This document shows positions 60,559 to 64,000 of a DNA stretch of 64,000 nucleotides, piece after piece; within the stretch, counting starts at the first letter, position 1, and the number at the start of each line of letters is the position of its first letter. The position numbers and the translations under genes were made by a program. Where the stretch lies: NCBI GenBank assembly GCA_910584085.1, contig CAJTZY010000001.1, forward strand, positions 95,259 to 159,258, read 5' to 3'. The DNA comes from an uncultured Bacilli bacterium. Lineage in GTDB: Bacteria; Bacillota_I; Bacilli_A; RF39; UBA660. The notes beneath the pieces were generated by a model. That model did not search any database. It was not told the DNA's origin and saw nothing but the letters and a program-made list of their open reading frames with translations.

Positions 60559-62415
60559 ATGGGAGTTATAGATAAAAAATCAAATTTAACAAAATATTTT
60601 TTAGAAGATAATTTTGTTGAACAACAAGTATATAAATCAAATAAAAAATTTATACCTTTATATATAAATACTAAATTATATGAGGAAATATTTAATGTTA
60701 AATATGATGAACAAAGCGCATTTGAAAATATCAGTGAAATTTTTTCTATTACACTTGATAAAGAAAAATCTAATAATGAATTATTAGGAAAGGGTTATGC
60801 AGATAAACAAGAAGATCCAATGGGAATATCATTAAGTGGAAATCAGGGATCAGGTAGGTCATATTTTTATGGTGAGTGTTTCAATATAAAAGGGGATAAA
60901 ACCACTTTGGCAACTTCTCCTAAAGAAACTTACAGTAATGGTAAATTTTGCCTAGCTGCAGCAATGAAAGAAACCATTATTAGTAATATATTATCGCATG
61001 AATTAACTATTCCAACATTTGAAACATTGGCAATACTTGATACTACCGATAATTTTGAATTTGTAAGTGAATACTTAGATATGGATGACAATATAAAAGA
61101 AGAAAAATATATATTACCTAGTGTTATAGAGATTAGAGTTAATAAAGATAAAGAACTTTATAGAATAAGTAATGCATTTATTAATAAGGATAAATTTTCC
61201 TTTGAGCAATTAAACCAACTATCAGATAAATTGGCTCTTTTGGAAGCAGAAAAATTTATAAAAAGATTTTTGCATGGATCTTGGTCTGTTGGAAACATTT
61301 CTATAAATGCCAATTTAATAGATTTTGATACAGGAGCTTTTGTAAAAGGAAGAAATCCACAATATTCAAACACAAATAAATATAAATCTAATTACTTTGG
61401 GTATGAAATTTTGGGTAGTAAAATGATATTAAAACTTTTATATGAAAATAGTTTAGATAGTAAAGGGTATTCCTTTGAAGAACTAGAAAAAAATATAGAT
61501 ATTAAATATAATAGATATTTAAAAATTGAATTTTGCAAAATACTTGGTTTAGAGTATGAATCTAATTATTTTGAATTTAAAGAGATAATTGATGAATTAT
61601 TTGAGAAGTTTCTTGACTTATCAAAAAAATTTATACCAAATTACTATGATTTAAATGTTTCGGGTGAAAAATCCGATAACACGTTTATATATGATTTTTC
61701 AGCATTTTTTCAAAAATATTTAATTAGTAGAAATAAGAATGGTGGAGATATACTATTAGGTGTTGACTTATTATTAAATAATGCAATTAAAGTAAACTAT
61801 AAAAAGGTCGGTTTTATCAAAGGCAAAGTAGAAGAGTTTTTTAGTGAACATATATCACTATATGATGATCCAAACATATTAAATGAGGCAATTATATTCG
61901 TAAATTTATATAATAGATTATTTGACATACTAGAAAAAAAATTAGATATAGAGAATATAATGTTTAAACAATATATTTTAAATATGAATAGAAATTATTT
62001 ATATGGAAGTGAAGGTACTTACAGCAATATATCAAATTTATATGTAAATAAGAAAATAGATAATTTAACTTTAAATAAAATAATTAACAACCTGATTATT
62101 ACAAATATTAGAAATTTTAGTGATTCAACCTTAGAATATCCTTGCAATTTGGATTTATGTGAAACATATTTATCATATATGGTAATATCTAAAGATTATT
62201 ATTATTTTGTATTAATACCTTATACAGATTTTGAAATAAGATTTGCAAAATTGTGCATTGACAATGAAGAGTTTATGTTCAAACACAATATGGATGAAAA
62301 TATACTTATAAGTGAAAAAATACAATATAAGGGAATAAGTCAAATTATTAGTGCTGATATAAAAATACTAGTTAATGGTAAAAGTCATCTAAAAAAGTTG
62401 TTATTAGTTAATTAA
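60559..62415 (+). CDS. Divergent SelO-like pseudokinase (protein AMPylator family)
   Basis: A 618-aa protein that resembles SelO/YdiU, which has a kinase fold with ATP bound upside down and transfers AMP to proteins. Matches in order: GSGRSYFYGE (97-106, SelO GDGRGxLLGE), an SNGKFCLAAAMKETIISN helix, LTIPTFETLAI (SelO LGIPTTRAL), IEIRV, and HGSWSVGNISINANLIDFD (239-257). In the last, Asn246 and Asp255 have the same 9-residue spacing as the metal-binding Asn and Asp of E. coli SelO. The C-terminal 300 residues are more divergent and contain no terminal Cys/Sec motif. RBS AGGTGATAAT overlaps the preceding stop. The likely job is nucleotidylation of a partner, perhaps the small protein encoded next. 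Confidence 0.65.
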   Translation: MGVIDKKSNLTKYFLEDNFVEQQVYKSNKKFIPLYINTKLYEEIFNVKYDEQSAFENISEIFSITLDKEKSNNELLGKGYADKQEDPMGISLSGNQGSGRSYFYGECFNIKGDKTTLATSPKETYSNGKFCLAAAMKETIISNILSHELTIPTFETLAILDTTDNFEFVSEYLDMDDNIKEEKYILPSVIEIRVNKDKELYRISNAFINKDKFSFEQLNQLSDKLALLEAEKFIKRFLHGSWSVGNISINANLIDFDTGAFVKGRNPQYSNTNKYKSNYFGYEILGSKMILKLLYENSLDSKGYSFEELEKNIDIKYNRYLKIEFCKILGLEYESNYFEFKEIIDELFEKFLDLSKKFIPNYYDLNVSGEKSDNTFIYDFSAFFQKYLISRNKNGGDILLGVDLLLNNAIKVNYKKVGFIKGKVEEFFSEHISLYDDPNILNEAIIFVNLYNRLFDILEKKLDIENIMFKQYILNMNRNYLYGSEGTYSNISNLYVNKKIDNLTLNKIINNLIITNIRNFSDSTLEYPCNLDLCETYLSYMVISKDYYYFVLIPYTDFEIRFAKLCIDNEEFMFKHNMDENILISEKIQYKGISQIISADIKILVNGKSHLKKLLLVN

Positions 62416-62501
62416 TTAAAAAAGTTGTTATAAATATATTGAAAAAAACAAATATTTATGATATATATATTATATAGTAAATAGATTGGAGGAGTTATAT
62501 A

Positions 62502-62801
62502 ATGGGTGCATATGATAATGTAAAAGGATCAAAAGAGGTTTTTCAAAGACAGTCAACTTTTTTTTCACCAATGAAGCGAGTTATTTCCTTATTAGAAGAA
62601 TTAGATAGAAATCGTTTAATAGTTGCAAAAAAAGAACAAGAGTTAGAAGAAGCAAAAAGAGATATGTATGAGGTAGAAAAAAGAGTTAAATCAGAACTAG
62701 CAGGTCTTGATCCAACTACTATGGATTTATTCAGAGGAATATTATCACAACAAGAAGACAGTTTTTTAGATAAAAAAGGACCTGAAGGAAGGACTAGATA
62801 A
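62502..62801 (+). CDS. 99-aa charged helical protein, candidate substrate or carrier
   Basis: A 99-aa soluble protein behind the strong TTGGAGGAG, 86 bases after the SelO-like gene and followed by its own terminator, so it may be made in larger amounts. Residues about 22-68 are a heptad-type coiled coil (SLLEELDRNRLIVAKKEQEL). The end is flexible and polar with Gly and Arg (FLDKKGPEGRTR). There is no cysteine, signal or membrane segment. Position next to two radical SAM enzymes, a SelO-like protein and a methyltransferase-like protein suggests it is the peptide or protein they modify, or a scaffold. No known precursor family is recognised. Confidence 0.65.
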   Translation: MGAYDNVKGSKEVFQRQSTFFSPMKRVISLLEELDRNRLIVAKKEQELEEAKRDMYEVEKRVKSELAGLDPTTMDLFRGILSQQEDSFLDKKGPEGRTR

Positions 62802-62806
62802 TAATA

Positions 62807-62848
62807 AAAGCATTTTTCCATTATATTGGATAAACTGCTTTTTTATTT
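62807..62848 (+). terminator. Terminator after the 99-aa gene
   Basis: AAAAGCA and TGCTTTT flank a loop of about 25 bases, and T residues follow. The long loop makes it weaker than other terminators here, so some read-through into the next gene is likely. Confidence 0.6.
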
Positions 62849-62861
62849 CTAAATTATAAAT

Positions 62862-63632
62862 ATGAAAAAAAATTATAATATTGCAGATGAAGAATGGGAA
62901 TGGTATATTGGACAGTTATACTACCAGTTAATTAAAAATCTTTATAAAAAAAATACAAAATGTGTTGTGGAATTAGCTCCTGGATTTAGACATAAAATTG
63001 CCGATGCACTAAAAGAATTTAATTATGATGGTGATATTTATGTGATTGATTATAGTGCTGACGTATTAGATTATGTTAAAAATAAATATAAAGAAATATT
63101 ACCAAATGCAAATATTATTTGCATAAATAAAAAGTTTGAAGAAAGTTTAGAATTGATTCCAAAAAATATTGATTTATTCTTATCAAATCATAGTATTGAT
63201 GATTTAATTATTTCAAGTTACTCAAGTGAAGAATATAATAAAGATTCAAACAATGAATTGCTATATAACGATTTATTAATATTATGGGAGAAATTATATA
63301 ATGACCCAGAATCAATAACAAATATCACAGAAAAATTAGTACAAGCGTTTAATAATCTATTTAGTAAAAAGAAAATTGAACTTATAATAATGAGCCAATA
63401 TAAAAGTAATTCATATTTTTTAGAAAAGTCAGGTCATATGGATAAAATTGTTGAGCAATGTTTTGAGAAAATAAAACAGCTAACTAATACAGATGATGAA
63501 ATCATTAATGACTTATTGGACTTTTATCCGTTTGGTAAAGATGATGAGAGGTATAATGGAAAATACCTTACTGATAATACTCAAAATGCTAAAAATTGGA
63601 TTGCTGGTAGTTATAATAAAACTGATTATTAA
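62862..63632 (+). CDS. SAM-dependent methyltransferase-like protein
   Basis: A 256-aa protein with a class I methyltransferase-like Rossmann fold. Motif I-like VVELAPGFRHKIADAL is at residues about 35-50, an acidic strand end IYVIDYSADVLDYV follows at about 59-72, and LFLSNHSIDDLI (about 105-116) occupies the place of motif IV. There is no second domain. The ribosome binding site is poor and the start lies just after the terminator of the 99-aa gene. It may methylate the product of the cluster. Weak motifs mean a related SAM-binding role cannot be excluded. Confidence 0.65.
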   Translation: MKKNYNIADEEWEWYIGQLYYQLIKNLYKKNTKCVVELAPGFRHKIADALKEFNYDGDIYVIDYSADVLDYVKNKYKEILPNANIICINKKFEESLELIPKNIDLFLSNHSIDDLIISSYSSEEYNKDSNNELLYNDLLILWEKLYNDPESITNITEKLVQAFNNLFSKKKIELIIMSQYKSNSYFLEKSGHMDKIVEQCFEKIKQLTNTDDEIINDLLDFYPFGKDDERYNGKYLTDNTQNAKNWIAGSYNKTDY

Positions 63633-63681
63633 TTATAAATGAACTTATAAGGTATTTGACAAAAAATAATATTTGTATTCT

Positions 63682-63706
63682 AATCCCTCAAAAGAGGGAT
63701 TTTTTA
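63682..63706 (+). terminator. Terminator after the methyltransferase-like gene
   Basis: AATCCCTC-AAAA-GAGGGATT (63682-63701) followed by T residues. Confidence 0.85.
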
Positions 63707-63784
63707 AACTTTAAACTATATTTTATCAAACTACAATATATAAAAATCGATTAATCTATGCTATAATAATTAGGGGATGATTTT

Positions 63785-64000
63785 ATGAATATTTTAGTTA
63801 TAAATCCGCCTAATAAGCCTTATACAAATGACTCAATTTTGGCAGAACCTTTAGACGTCCTTCAAATAGCTACAATTATAAATGAAAAATATAACTGTGT
63901 AAGAGTGATTGATATGGATGCTAACAGGATGGAGAATAATATAAATGATTATTTAGGAAAACAAAATATTGTAATATTTGTTTATGATTATCAGTTACCA
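63785..64000 (+). CDS. Possible B12-binding radical SAM protein, N-terminal part (cut by window edge)
   Basis: The gene starts at ATG 63785 behind TAGGGGATGATT and is cut after 72 codons. The N-terminus MNILVINPPNKPYTND, followed by an Ile-Ile-rich helix (LDVLQIATIINEK) and VRVIDMDANR, resembles the cobalamin-binding Rossmann domain that precedes the radical SAM domain in class B enzymes (RVxLxxPP, then LGLLYLAAxL). The CxxxCxxC motif would lie beyond the window, so this is a probable call only. If right, it adds a third radical SAM enzyme to the cluster, of the kind that methylates unactivated carbons. Confidence 0.5.
   Translation, partial: MNILVINPPNKPYTNDSILAEPLDVLQIATIINEKYNCVRVIDMDANRMENNINDYLGKQNIVIFVYDYQLP

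Overview
The window comes from a very AT-rich Gram-positive (Bacillota) chromosome. The evidence is the gene order spoIVFA-spoIVFB-like / rplU / prp / rpmA with a cleavable L27 N-terminus, the hrcA-grpE-dnaK-dnaJ heat-shock operon under CIRCE, an L21-type leader, strong purine-rich ribosome binding sites (often GGTGAT), and an LTA-synthase-like membrane enzyme. The content suggests an uncultured gut-type member of the Bacilli/Erysipelotrichia side with a reduced genome; that placement is inference. Conserved genes read through with the standard code, with TGA as stop. No rRNA, tRNA, CRISPR array or complete insertion sequence was recognised.

Layout. 1-4.3 kb is a decayed accessory patch: a class III Fic protein, a frameshifted LysR regulator, coaE and coaD fragments, other remnants, and an orphan 516-aa gene. 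4.4-10.1 kb holds dxs, pyk, a YhcG-type nuclease and a SpoIVFA/SpoIVFB-like pair. 10.1-11.1 kb is the L21/Prp/L27 operon. 11.2-21.2 kb carries an orphan gene, an SDR, a pseudopilin, tmk, a 1046-aa Cys-rich SpaA/dockerin-like surface protein, a membrane-anchored WG-repeat-like protein and an LtaS-like enzyme. 21.4-29.7 kb has an Rpn-type nuclease, a membrane protein, tex, a candidate type I toxin-antitoxin locus, tspO, a rhomboid protease, a lipoprotein and mazE with a broken mazF. 29.7-36.3 kb is the heat-shock operon with pepF inserted between dnaK and dnaJ, and 36.3-44.1 kb is housekeeping (HU, cca, lepA, a SpoIIID-like regulator, hemW, a Sm_multidrug_ex protein, recG) plus two candidate small RNAs. 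44-53 kb is an accessory graveyard with broken yhcG, HhH-GPD, SDR-SET and unknown genes, beside intact fic, nudix, EEP, dapF, a deaminase and a superoxide dismutase. Three copies of one terminator-like hairpin lie in it.

The most interesting part is 54.3-64 kb. One tightly packed operon encodes a PLP decarboxylase-fold protein, a radical SAM enzyme, a NadE-type amidating synthetase, an NMNAT-PRTase-GNAT fusion, a second radical SAM enzyme with many C-terminal cysteines, a divergent SelO-like pseudokinase (protein adenylyltransferase family) and a 99-aa charged helical protein. A methyltransferase-like gene follows, and then the start of a possible B12-type radical SAM gene cut by the window edge. 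PRTase, NMNAT and NadE are the three activities that turn a free base into an NAD-like dinucleotide. The inference is a pathway that makes or modifies a dinucleotide, possibly attaching it or AMP to the small protein. I recognise no described system with this gene set.

How the parts work together. Heat-shock genes are probably repressed by HrcA through two CIRCE elements. L27 is matured by Prp encoded beside it. The SpoIVFA/B and SpoIIID-like genes point to a sporulating ancestor. The accessory blocks look like repeated gain followed by decay through frameshifts and deletions at short homologies.
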